Shown piece by piece: positions 45,221 to 53,535 of a stretch of DNA of 64,000 bases; the stretch's first letter is position 1; each line of letters starts with the position of its first letter. A model generated the notes under the pieces. It searched no databases. It saw only the letters and a program-made list of their open reading frames with translations, and was not told where the DNA came from. The translations under genes were made by a program, and so were the position numbers. The DNA lies in NCBI RefSeq assembly GCF_000482465.1, contig NZ_KI519421.1, positions 347,680 to 411,679 of the forward strand, given 5' to 3'. This stretch comes from Runella limosa DSM 17973. Lineage in GTDB: Bacteria > Bacteroidota > Bacteroidia > Cytophagales > Spirosomataceae.

Positions 45221-45812
45221 GTTTGTGTGTGATTTCATCTTGTTGAACAACATACGCACTAATCCAACTTTGCAGTTTTGCCTTGGCTTTCGACAGGTTG
45301 GAGCGTGATGCACTTTCGCTAATTCCGAGCATTTCTGCGATTTCGTTATGGTTGTATCCTTCGACGACCGACAGCGAAAAAACTGCGCGGTACGATGCTG
45401 GGAGCCGTTGGACAAACGTCATTATTTCGTCAGCAGTAATATTTACCAGGTATTCATCCTTGTAATAACTATCCGAATAAGGCACTTGCGATGCTTCGTC
45501 CAAATCAGACCAGCTGATTTTGTGCGAGTTCCGTCGATAATGATCAATAGCGGTATTAATCATAATCCGCTTCAGCCACCCTTCAAACGGCTGAGTAGGG
45601 TCGTACTTTTCTATTTTATCAAATACTTTTAAAAACCCGTCACTGGCCATCTCTTCCGCTTCCACCTCATTTTGAGCATACCTAAGGCAGGTATTCTTGG
45701 CAAAATTGGCGTAGCGTTCATACAACTGACGCTGCGCTTTTGTATCTCGCCTAAGACACCCTTCCAGTATTTCTTGCCACGTAGTAGCGCTACTTTTTCT
45801 TTTGAAAATCAC
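45213..45812 (-). CDS. RNA polymerase ECF-type sigma factor
   Basis: The 199-residue sigma-70 family protein has region 2 (about 25-95: QLYERYANFAKNTCLRYAQN, EEMASDGFLKVFDKIEKYDP, FEGWLKRIMINTAIDHYRR). Region 4 (about 135-190) has LPASYRAVFSLSVVEGYNHN, IAEMLGISESASRSNLSKAK, the helix-turn-helix. It directs RNA polymerase to a specific promoter set. The next gene overlaps its stop and encodes a membrane protein in the position where an anti-sigma factor is often found. Confidence 0.9.
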   Translation of the reverse strand: MIFKRKSSATTWQEILEGCLRRDTKAQRQLYERYANFAKNTCLRYAQNEVEAEEMASDGFLKVFDKIEKYDPTQPFEGWLKRIMINTAIDHYRRNSHKISWSDLDEASQVPYSDSYYKDEYLVNITADEIMTFVQRLPASYRAVFSLSVVEGYNHNEIAEMLGISESASRSNLSKAKAKLQSWISAYVVQQDEITHKHE

Positions 45813-45981
45813 CCTTTCTTGCTGCTTTGAGGTTCCTACATTAACCTATACGAGAAAGATACGCAGAATGCTTCTTCAAAAAAATAAAAAAATAATGGGA
45901 TACCGAAGAAGCGTTTGCCCATCCCCTTTTCGTATGCAATTATGAATTCCTTCCTCTTTTTTAACATTAATCCAATTGTCT

Positions 45982-46410
45982 ATGACCCAGAATGAAAAAA
46001 TCAAAAGAAACGAGTTTTTGAAAAAACTTGGATTCTCTGGCGCGGCTCTTTTTGCCCTTTACACCCTCGACAGCTGCCAAAATGAATCAAACGTGGCACC
46101 TCTCACTGGTGATATTACCGTCGATTTAGCCGATGCGTCCAACGCCCAACTAAAAACGAACGGTGGTTATGTCATTAAAAACGGGGTGGTAATTGCCCGC
46201 GTAAACGCAACCACTTACATTGCCGCTACCCTTACGTGTAGTCACGAGGGTAAAACCCAAATTACGTTTAGGAACAACGAATGGTATTGTACTGCCCACG
46301 GCGCTCGCTTCGACCAAACGGGCAAAGGATTAAATACGGAAGGAAAAAAAGGGTTGAAGATATACCAAACTACACTTTTGAATTCCACCCTAACAGTTAC
46401 AGCTGCCTAA
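45982..46410 (+). CDS. Rieske-type [2Fe-2S] lipoprotein
   Basis: The start is the ATG at 45982 (MTQNEKIKRNEFLKKLGFSG, 142 residues). The signal region ends with a possible lipobox TLDSC (Cys32). The Rieske cluster ligands are Cys86 and His88 (LTCSHEGKT) and Cys103 and His106 (WYCTAHGARF). It likely carries electrons in the periplasm or at the membrane. It is the first gene of a tight unit with a beta-barrel protein, a YceI protein and a cytochrome c lipoprotein, suggesting a shared electron-transfer role (inference). Confidence 0.88.
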   Translation: MTQNEKIKRNEFLKKLGFSGAALFALYTLDSCQNESNVAPLTGDITVDLADASNAQLKTNGGYVIKNGVVIARVNATTYIAATLTCSHEGKTQITFRNNEWYCTAHGARFDQTGKGLNTEGKKGLKIYQTTLLNSTLTVTAA

Positions 46411-46423
46411 TTGATAATTGGTC

Positions 46424-47326
46424 ATGAAGAAAATTATCTTAGCTCTTTGTATCTTGAGCTATGGCAGCGCCATGGCCCAAGATGACCTCCTCAAAATGCT
46501 TGACAACGAATCGACAGGCCCGCTGTATGCAACGGCGACGTTCAAATCGACGCGGGTCATCAATGGCCAATCCATTGAAACCATCGCCAAAAAGCACCTC
46601 GATTTTCGGATTTCTCACCGATTTGGCGCGCTCAATTCAGGTTTTTCCAATTTGTGGGGGCTGGACGAATCTCGCATTCGGATTGGGCTAGAATACGGCG
46701 TTACCGACCGTTTGATGATTGGGGCGGGGCGTAGTTCGTACCAAAAAACGTACGATTATTTTGCCAAATATAAACTCCTGCGTCAATCCAATCGCTGGTT
46801 TGAGCCTGTAAGCATTGCCGTTTTTGCGGGGGCTTACACCAATACGATGCCCACTTCCCCCGACGTGAAATTTTACAATAACCTCGAACGCCAAATGTAC
46901 GTGGGTCAGTTGCTCATCGCTCGAAAGTTCAACGAACGAGTTTCTCTGCAATTGAGCCCCACGTTTTTACACCGCAACAAAACCGAAAGTCAAATCGACG
47001 AAAACGACGTTTTTGGAACGGGCATTGGGGGACGTTTCAAACTTAGCAAACGTACCTCTTTCAACGCCGAATATTTTTATACCGTCAAAAAAATCGGTAC
47101 GGCCTACGTTCGTGATCTACAGTACAAAGATTGTCTTTCGCTTGGATTTGACATCGAAACAGGCGGGCACGTTTTCCAACTGCATTTGTCCAATTCACGC
47201 GGGATGATTGAAAACCAATTTATTGGAGCTACCACGGGGAGCTGGGGCAAAGGCGATATTTTCTACGGATTCAACATTTCACGCGTATTTAGTTTTGACA
47301 GAGACGCTAAAAAAACGCACAAATAA
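46424..47326 (+). CDS. DUF5777 family outer-membrane beta-barrel protein
   Basis: From the ATG at 46424 the protein (300 residues) has a signal peptide ending SAMAQ. Short amphipathic strands are present throughout (HLDFRISHRFGALNSG, GLEYGVTDRLMIGAGRSS), with a C-terminal strand FYGFNISRVFSF. This matches the DUF5777 family. Its role is unknown; in Bacteroidota such genes are seen beside Rieske/cytochrome and YceI genes. It starts 13 bp after the Rieske gene. Confidence 0.75.
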   Translation: MKKIILALCILSYGSAMAQDDLLKMLDNESTGPLYATATFKSTRVINGQSIETIAKKHLDFRISHRFGALNSGFSNLWGLDESRIRIGLEYGVTDRLMIGAGRSSYQKTYDYFAKYKLLRQSNRWFEPVSIAVFAGAYTNTMPTSPDVKFYNNLERQMYVGQLLIARKFNERVSLQLSPTFLHRNKTESQIDENDVFGTGIGGRFKLSKRTSFNAEYFYTVKKIGTAYVRDLQYKDCLSLGFDIETGGHVFQLHLSNSRGMIENQFIGATTGSWGKGDIFYGFNISRVFSFDRDAKKTHK

Positions 47327-47334
47327 CTACCACT

Positions 47335-47886
47335 ATGAAATTTCCACTGATTTTTTTCTTCTGCTTGGTGATGAGCAATGTCTTAGCCCAAGATGTCCTG
47401 ATTGCAAGAAACGCCCAGATAAGTTTTTTTTCTGAAACACCCCTTGAAAATATTTCGGGTTTGAACAAAAACGTCACGGCTATCTTGAATACCAAATCCA
47501 ACGACATAGCCGTAAAAATGCAAGTAGTCCAATTTGAATTTCCAAACAAGTTGATGCAAGAGCACTTCAACGAAAACTACTTAGAATCAGACAAATACCC
47601 TGCGGCCTCATTTACGGGCAAAATTCAGGAAAAAGTTGATTTTGGAAAAGAAGGAACGCAAACCATCACGGCCAAAGGAATTCTGAACATGCACGGTGTC
47701 GCCAAAGAACGTACGATGACTGGAAAGCTGACCGTAACCAAAACGGGTGCATCGTTGGTCTATGAATTCAACGTTCCGCTAACCGACCATAAAATTGAAG
47801 TTCCCAAACTCGTTTTTGAGAAAATTGCCGAAGTCATCGCAATCAAAACCAACTTTTCATTTGTCCCGTACGAACAAAAAAAGTAA
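47335..47886 (+). CDS. YceI family protein
   Basis: The 183-residue protein has a signal peptide ending NVLAQ and the lipocalin-like YceI fold. It shows NAQISFFSETPLENISGLNK, ESDKYPAASFTGKI, the ILNMHGVAKERTMTG loop and a final strand VIAIKTNFSFVPYEQ. YceI proteins bind isoprenoid-type lipids such as polyprenols in the periplasm. It begins 8 bp after the DUF5777 gene and ends 4 bp before the cytochrome gene, so it belongs to the same transcript. It might bind a quinone-like molecule for the redox proteins (inference). Confidence 0.88.
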   Translation: MKFPLIFFFCLVMSNVLAQDVLIARNAQISFFSETPLENISGLNKNVTAILNTKSNDIAVKMQVVQFEFPNKLMQEHFNENYLESDKYPAASFTGKIQEKVDFGKEGTQTITAKGILNMHGVAKERTMTGKLTVTKTGASLVYEFNVPLTDHKIEVPKLVFEKIAEVIAIKTNFSFVPYEQKK

Positions 47887-47890
47887 GCAC

Positions 47891-48658
47891 ATGAAAGTAT
47901 TTATCAACATCTTTTTTTTCGCTGTTTTAATGGGTTTATTGGGAGGTTGTTTGTACGAAAAAGGTGGGCCACTTCCATCTGACACAAGTACCAGCGGCGG
48001 AACCGATACTAACGAAGGAGGTGGAAGTACCGCAGCACTTGATTCGTTGCCTTGCGGCGCTCCTACAACAACCAACGCCCAGAATCAGGTTTGTTTTAAC
48101 ACGGCAATTTTGCCCCTCTTTTTAGCCAACTGCGCAACCAGTGGCTGTCATGATTCCAAAACCGCAGAAGAAGGTTATGACCTTACCTCCTACGAAAAAA
48201 TAGTCCGTAAAGGCATTACCGCAGGAAACGCCAAGAAAAGTAAATTGTATCAAGTCATCATTGATACTAGCAAAGAGCGAATGCCACCGCCCCCCAACGC
48301 ACCCATGAGCAGCGATAAAATTCAGCTGATAGCGTCATGGATTGACCAAGGTGCCAAAAATATCACGTGCGAAACCAGCGGCACCACAAATTCTACACAG
48401 GTAGCGAGTTATTCAAAGCACTTAGTTCCTATCTTTGACTATTATTGCACGGGTTGCCACAATAGCACCACACAATCGGGAAACATCAATTTAACAGGCT
48501 ATGCCAACGTACAAGCTTTGGCCAAAAACGGCAAATTATACGGGGCAGTCACGCACGCATCGGGCTATCAGCCCATGCCTAGTAGTAGTTTAAAACTCTC
48601 AGATTGCCAGATTGGTTTGGTCAAAAAGTGGATTGACTCGGGTATGCTCAACAATTAA
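47891..48658 (+). CDS. Di-haem cytochrome c-like lipoprotein
   Basis: The start is the ATG at 47891 (255 residues); a longer frame overlaps yceI and is not convincing. The signal ends LLGGC (Cys20), followed by a Gly/Ser/Thr-rich linker (about 28-50). Two haem motifs are visible: Cys91-ATSG-Cys96-His97, a CX4CH type, and Cys196-TG-Cys199-His200, a CXXCH type. Met residues in MPPPPNAPM (141-149) and GYQPMPSS are candidate axial ligands. It is probably anchored at a membrane and works with the Rieske protein of the same operon. Confidence 0.82.
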   Translation: MKVFINIFFFAVLMGLLGGCLYEKGGPLPSDTSTSGGTDTNEGGGSTAALDSLPCGAPTTTNAQNQVCFNTAILPLFLANCATSGCHDSKTAEEGYDLTSYEKIVRKGITAGNAKKSKLYQVIIDTSKERMPPPPNAPMSSDKIQLIASWIDQGAKNITCETSGTTNSTQVASYSKHLVPIFDYYCTGCHNSTTQSGNINLTGYANVQALAKNGKLYGAVTHASGYQPMPSSSLKLSDCQIGLVKKWIDSGMLNN

Positions 48659-48772
48659 CTTTCCCAAAATACAATGGATACGATACGCCACCACGAAAAT
48701 AGTATTCTTCACAAAGAATTAAAGCTGTGCCTTCGTGCATTGTTAGCTACGTCTTTTTAAGTTTTACCCGCA

Positions 48773-48882
48773 GATTGGCGCAGACTAAGAGCCGCAGATA
48801 TGCGCTGATGAGAATAGCTTCATTAAGTCATTTATCAGCGAATATCTGCATTTGTACTATTCAGCGAACTTCTGCGGGTAAA
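48773..48882. repeat. Small element with 12-bp terminal inverted repeats, copy 2
   Basis: Begins TTTACCCGCAGA (48773-48784) and ends TCTGCGGGTAAA (48871-48882), the same 12-bp ends as 43218-43334, with internal CGCAGA/TATCTGC and ATCAGCGAA segments. It lies in the 260-bp space between the convergent cytochrome and GMC genes; nothing else is recognisable there. Confidence 0.75.
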
Positions 48883-48920
48883 TAGTTACTTAACAGCGTA
48901 CTTAGCAGCTCTGCGTGCTG

Positions 48921-50648
48921 TTACAAATTCCCTTTTTTAAACTCCTTCACGGCATAATCCACCGCGCGGGCGGTAAGTGCCATGTAGGTCAGTGATGGGT
49001 TTTGGGTTGCAGTAGAAGTCATACACCCGCCGTCGGTGACAAACACATTTTTACAGGCGTGCATTTGGTTCCAGCGGTTCAACATCGACGTTTTGGGGTC
49101 ATTTCCCATCCGAATGCCACCCATTTCGTGGTTTTCATTGCCTGGTACGCGTTTGGTATCGGCAGTTTTGATGTTGATGAACCCTGATTTGGCAAACATT
49201 TCGGAAAACTGTTCGTAGAAATCTTTCACCATTTTCATGTCATTATCGTCAAAATCGACCGACATGACCATTTGTGGAATGCCCCAGTCATCCTTTAAAT
49301 CCGAATGCAAGCGTACGTGATTACTTTCTTTGGTCAACACCTCCCCCATCATGTTCGCCCCGATACTCCAACCCGAGGTGGAAGGTGTTGCAAGGGTATT
49401 TTTAAGGTCTTCTCCCCAGCTATTTTCGGTTGAGTTCCCTAGTTTAGAAGCACTAATCGAGGCCGCATATCCTCTCAAGAAATCAGTTTCTTGCTTGGTC
49501 ACATTTCTAAAACGCGGTAAATAAGCGCCGTTCGGGCGTTTTCCTTCATACGTGGAATCATGATACCCGTCAAATTCGGCCGATACCCGACCACGGTAAT
49601 TGTGAAAACCAATGTATTTGCCCAACACTCCACTGTCGTTGCCAAAACCATTCGGAAAACGATTTGATTTTGAGTTTAACAGAATCAAATTGGAATTAAG
49701 CGCCGAGGCATTTAAGAAAATCACCTTGGCATAATATTCCGTCATTTGTTTGGTATTGGCATCTACCACCCGCACACCCGTTGCCTTGCCCAATTTGTCA
49801 TCATAAATCAACGAATGCACTACCGAATGAGGTTTGAGGGTCATTTTTCCCGTTTTCATCGCCCACGGTAGCGTCGAAGAATTACTGCTAAAATACCCCC
49901 CGTACGGACAACCGCGCTCACACAGCACCCGATGTTGGCATTGGGTACGGCCTTGGTCGTGGTGAATTTGCTTGGCTTGGGATAGGTTCGCCGTACGGCC
50001 AATGATAATTTGGCGGTCGTTGTAATTTTTGGCTACTTGTTGGCTAAAATGCTTTTCAACGCAGTTTAACTCGTGCGGCGGCAAAAACTCACCATCGGGG
50101 AGGTTCGGAAGCCCGTCTTTGTTTCCAGAAATACCCGCAAATTTTTCGACGTAGCTATACCAAGGGGCAATGTCTTTGTAACGAATGGGCCAATCGACCG
50201 CAAAACCATCGCGGGCAGGGCCTTCAAAGTCAAAATCTGACCAACGTTGCGCCTGACGTGCCCACAAAAGCGAGCGCCCCCCCACTTGATACCCGCGCAT
50301 CCACGAGAAGGGTTTTTCTTGGACAAAGGGATGTTCAAAGTCTTTCACCACAAAATGCAATGTCGGTTCTTTGAAGATATAGTGCCCACTCGACGCTGGG
50401 CTTCTTTGTTTCAATTCTAAAGGCACATCCCCCAAATGCGGAAACTCCCAAGGTTTTTTCATGGCCGTGGGGTAATCAACAACGTGCTTCACATCCCGTC
50501 CTCGCTCCAATACCAGCGTACGAAGTCCCTTTTGGGTAAGTTCTTTGGCCGCCCAGCCACCGCTAATTCCTGTCCCTACCACAATCGCATCAAACGTGCG
50601 TTCTTTGATTGAATCTATGTTAAAATTTGACATACTTCCGAAAGACAA
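48921..50648 (-). CDS. GMC family oxidoreductase (copy A)
   Basis: The 575-residue FAD enzyme (an alternative ATG lies five codons in) has the nucleotide-binding motif AIVVGTGISGGWAAKEL near 20-36. GYQVGGRSLLWARQAQRW and CERGCPYGGYFSSNSS are typical of the gluconate dehydrogenase/sugar-oxidising GMC group. Near the C-terminus the catalytic His (ENHEMGGIRMG) and Asn (ATQNPSLTYMA) are present. It probably oxidises a sugar or polyol and passes electrons to a partner. The small subunit-3 protein that often accompanies this group is not found here. A closely similar paralogue lies 1 kb upstream. Confidence 0.88.
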   Translation of the reverse strand: MSFGSMSNFNIDSIKERTFDAIVVGTGISGGWAAKELTQKGLRTLVLERGRDVKHVVDYPTAMKKPWEFPHLGDVPLELKQRSPASSGHYIFKEPTLHFVVKDFEHPFVQEKPFSWMRGYQVGGRSLLWARQAQRWSDFDFEGPARDGFAVDWPIRYKDIAPWYSYVEKFAGISGNKDGLPNLPDGEFLPPHELNCVEKHFSQQVAKNYNDRQIIIGRTANLSQAKQIHHDQGRTQCQHRVLCERGCPYGGYFSSNSSTLPWAMKTGKMTLKPHSVVHSLIYDDKLGKATGVRVVDANTKQMTEYYAKVIFLNASALNSNLILLNSKSNRFPNGFGNDSGVLGKYIGFHNYRGRVSAEFDGYHDSTYEGKRPNGAYLPRFRNVTKQETDFLRGYAASISASKLGNSTENSWGEDLKNTLATPSTSGWSIGANMMGEVLTKESNHVRLHSDLKDDWGIPQMVMSVDFDDNDMKMVKDFYEQFSEMFAKSGFINIKTADTKRVPGNENHEMGGIRMGNDPKTSMLNRWNQMHACKNVFVTDGGCMTSTATQNPSLTYMALTARAVDYAVKEFKKGNL

Positions 50649-50849
50649 ATGTTTCTTTTAAAAGTGTTTTAACCCTGTTTCATACTTTCAATTCAAGGGC
50701 AAAGCCCTCAAAAAAGTCTCTATACCAAGTTGCCAACATTTCTCTCCTTTATCCCGCATTCTCCCCCTACCTTTGTACCCACAATTCACTTCATCAACAT
50801 TACATAGTACTTAGTACAAGTTTTTGGGAATCTTAAAGGGTTGAAAGCA

Positions 50850-50881
50850 AAAAGCCGCTTGCGATTGCAAACGGCTTTTTT
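50850..50881. terminator. Intrinsic terminator, usable in both directions
   Basis: AAAAGCCG plus TTGC pair with GCAA plus CGGCTTTT around GATT with one mismatch, and T or A runs flank both sides. On the minus strand it ends the 50899-51567 gene. Confidence 0.8.
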
Positions 50882-50898
50882 GATTGTTGAAATACAAC

Positions 50899-51567
50899 TT
50901 ATGAGGTCAGAGTTTTAATGATTTCTTTCAACGCTTTGAGCATCTTGAAAATTATGTAGAGGTGTTCTGTAGTGGCATCATAGCCTCGCGATAAACAGTA
51001 CGACTGGTTTTCTAAGGTCATAAAATACCAGTCTCGCCCCATCACAAAGCAACCATACATGGCTTGCTCAGGTTTTTGATTAATAGCCTGCCCCGCCAGC
51101 ATCGCCGACAAACATTGCCCTTCGGGTTCGCCGTTGGGTTCTCGGTGTTTTTTATATTCCGTAAAGCAAAAAAAAGGCGACTCAGGTTCTCGGTAGCCCG
51201 TGGCAATCAGCCCATCGGGCTTACCATATAGACGAATAGATTGATGATTCAGGTCTTCAAGTGTGGTCTCGATGGGCCGCTCTGCAAAAAGATTAAAATA
51301 ATGCTGACGATTGGTAAAACGTACCAACGAAAACATGGGTCCAATAAAATGAAGGGATAGCTCTTGTTCGTTCCAATGTAAAATATTATCGCTCAACAAA
51401 CTCTGAAAAAGAGCCAAATCTTCATTTTCAAAGTCAGATAGCTCCATTTGTTGCGCATGTTGTAGCCAGCTAGTAAGGCTAGGTAACGTATCCACTTGCA
51501 CTAATCCAAATGTTTTTTCGAGATAGAGCAAAGTACAATCACCAAACGATTTATCAATTTGAGCCAT
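50899..51567 (-). CDS. Conserved hypothetical protein, possible PD-(D/E)XK nuclease fold
   Basis: The 222-residue cytosolic protein (MAQIDKSFGDCTLLYLEKTF) has no signal or membrane segment. A central stretch YGKPDGLIATGY, then FFCFTEYKKH about ten residues later, resembles the D...(E)xK pattern of PD-(D/E)XK enzymes, preceded by LIS-like strands. The rest is helical, with LYIIFKMLKALKEIIK at the end. Proteins of this type seem to occur in several copies in Bacteroidota. I infer a nuclease-like fold with low certainty; no function is claimed. It separates two GMC paralogues. Confidence 0.55.
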   Translation of the reverse strand: MAQIDKSFGDCTLLYLEKTFGLVQVDTLPSLTSWLQHAQQMELSDFENEDLALFQSLLSDNILHWNEQELSLHFIGPMFSLVRFTNRQHYFNLFAERPIETTLEDLNHQSIRLYGKPDGLIATGYREPESPFFCFTEYKKHREPNGEPEGQCLSAMLAGQAINQKPEQAMYGCFVMGRDWYFMTLENQSYCLSRGYDATTEHLYIIFKMLKALKEIIKTLTS

Positions 51568-51652
51568 AATACTACATTTAAAGCCAATTTTACTGGGTTA
51601 CTGTTACAAAGATAAGTAACAATGGTTGATTTTATTGAGCTCCTCCTCCATA

Positions 51653-53374
51653 TTACAAATTCTTTGCCTTCAACTGTTTCACAGCATAGTTGGTGGCTCG
51701 TGCCGTAATCGCCATAAAGGTAAGCGACGGATTCTGGGTAGAATTGGAAGTCATACAAGCACCGTCGGTCACGAAAACATTTTTACAGTGGTGCAACTGA
51801 TTCCATTTGTTCAACTGCGAGGTTTTGGAGTCTTTTCCCATTCGTACCCCGCCCATTTCGTGAATATCCAGCCCTGGAGCTTTGCTAGGTACGTCGTTCG
51901 TTTTTATGTTTTTAAAACCTGCCAACGTCAGCATTTCGGTCATTTGTTCGTGAAAATCTTTGACCATGTTATCGTCGTTTTGGTCGTAAGCGACAGAAGT
52001 TCTCAACAACGGAATCCCCCACGCATCTTTCTGATTTTTGTCCAACGTCACAAAGTTGCTTTCTTTCGGAATCGTCTCGCCCATCATCCAAGAGCCTACG
52101 CGCCAGTTACCGTATTTGGGATTTGCCAAATTGGTTTTCAGGGATTCACCCATGCCCGATGTGTCATAATCCATCACGCGTTCGCCCGAAAAACCTGCGG
52201 CATAACCCCGCAAAAAGTCCGTTTTTTCTTGCTGAAACACGTTCCTAAATCGAGGAATGTAGCTACTTCCAGGACGTGTTCCTTCCTGAGTCGTATCCAA
52301 AAGCCCTTCGTATTCGCCAAATATGGTGGTTCGGAAGTTGTGGAAAGAAATGTATTTCCCCAACAAGCCGTTGTCATTGCTCAAGCCGTTCGGGAAGCGA
52401 CTCGAAGTAGAATTCAGCAATATCAAGTTGGTATTCAACGTCGAAGCATTGAGGAAAATGATTTTGGCATAGTACTCAATCATCTCTTTGGTGTTGGCAT
52501 CAATCACCCGCACGCCCGTCGCTTTTCCCAGCTTTTCGTCATAAATCACCGAATGTACCACTGAATGCGGCCGAAGAGTCATTTTTCCCGTTCGCGCTGC
52601 CCACGGTAAGGTCGAAGAATTACTACTAAAATACCCTCCGTACGGACAGCCGCGCACGCACAAATCGCGCTGCTGACACTGTGCTCGGCCTTGTTTGTAA
52701 TGAATCGGTTGTGGCTTGGTCAAATGCGCACAACGGCTCACAATCACGGGACGAGCTCCCTTATAATACTTGGCCATTTGTTGACCAAAGTGTTTCTCCA
52801 CGCAGGCTTGTTCAAAAGGTGGCAAAAACTCCCCATCGGGCAATTGTGCTAATCCATCTTTATTTCCCGAAATCCCCGCAAAAATTTCCACATGACTGTA
52901 CCAAGGAGCCAACTCGGCGTAGGAAATCGGCCATTCTACGGCAAAACCATCGCGGGCAGGGCCTTCAAAATCATACTTTGACCAGCGCTGCGTTCCCCGT
53001 GCCCACATCAACGATTTTCCACCTACTTGGTATCCCCGAATCCAGTCAAAAGGTTTGTCTTGAATGTACGGGTGTTCGTTGTCTTTCACAAAAAAATGCG
53101 CCGATTCTTCCCCGAACGCATAACAACGGCTCGCAATAGGGTTGGCGTCGGTAACTTCTTTGGGCAACGTTCCTAAATGCGGAAACTCCCACGGATTTTT
53201 AAGGGTGGTTGGATAATCGGTTACGTGTTTGACGTCACGACCGCGTTCCAATACCAACGTTTTGAGGCCGTGGTCGCAAAGCTCTTTGGCCGACCAACCT
53301 CCACTGATTCCTGAGCCCACCACAATGGCATCAAACGTACGTTCTTTGACCGAATCAATGTTAAGGAAAGACAT
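51653..53374 (-). CDS. GMC family oxidoreductase (copy B)
   Basis: The 573-residue paralogue of the 48921-50648 gene shares most of its length, for example KERTFDAIVVGSGISGGWSA, GYQVGGKSLMWARG, GPARDGFAVEWPI, CVRGCPYGGYFSSNSS and HEMGGVRMGKD. The FAD motif and the catalytic His/Asn pair (LDIHEMGG, TQNPSLTFMA) are intact. The pair looks like a tandem duplication that has diverged; the two enzymes may oxidise different sugars. It is divergent from the Gfo/Idh/MocA gene, with a 160-bp space that probably holds promoters for both. Confidence 0.88.
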   Translation of the reverse strand: MSFLNIDSVKERTFDAIVVGSGISGGWSAKELCDHGLKTLVLERGRDVKHVTDYPTTLKNPWEFPHLGTLPKEVTDANPIASRCYAFGEESAHFFVKDNEHPYIQDKPFDWIRGYQVGGKSLMWARGTQRWSKYDFEGPARDGFAVEWPISYAELAPWYSHVEIFAGISGNKDGLAQLPDGEFLPPFEQACVEKHFGQQMAKYYKGARPVIVSRCAHLTKPQPIHYKQGRAQCQQRDLCVRGCPYGGYFSSNSSTLPWAARTGKMTLRPHSVVHSVIYDEKLGKATGVRVIDANTKEMIEYYAKIIFLNASTLNTNLILLNSTSSRFPNGLSNDNGLLGKYISFHNFRTTIFGEYEGLLDTTQEGTRPGSSYIPRFRNVFQQEKTDFLRGYAAGFSGERVMDYDTSGMGESLKTNLANPKYGNWRVGSWMMGETIPKESNFVTLDKNQKDAWGIPLLRTSVAYDQNDDNMVKDFHEQMTEMLTLAGFKNIKTNDVPSKAPGLDIHEMGGVRMGKDSKTSQLNKWNQLHHCKNVFVTDGACMTSNSTQNPSLTFMAITARATNYAVKQLKAKNL

Positions 53375-53535
53375 AATGAGTAAGCGTTTTAGTTGCTGAT
53401 TTTCTGATAAGTACTACGTTAGAAAAGCAATATCCGATGTTTATTACTGATGGTTTTGTTTTTTTCTCATTCTTTGGTTAATCCCGTAGAATTCGATACT
53501 TTAGATACCATATTTCCCAGTCTATCTACTACTTG

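Noticed and set aside
51626-52564. 312-codon plus-strand open frame
   Set aside because: It lies entirely antisense to the second GMC oxidoreductase, starts within its neighbour's spacer, and has no recognisable protein features.
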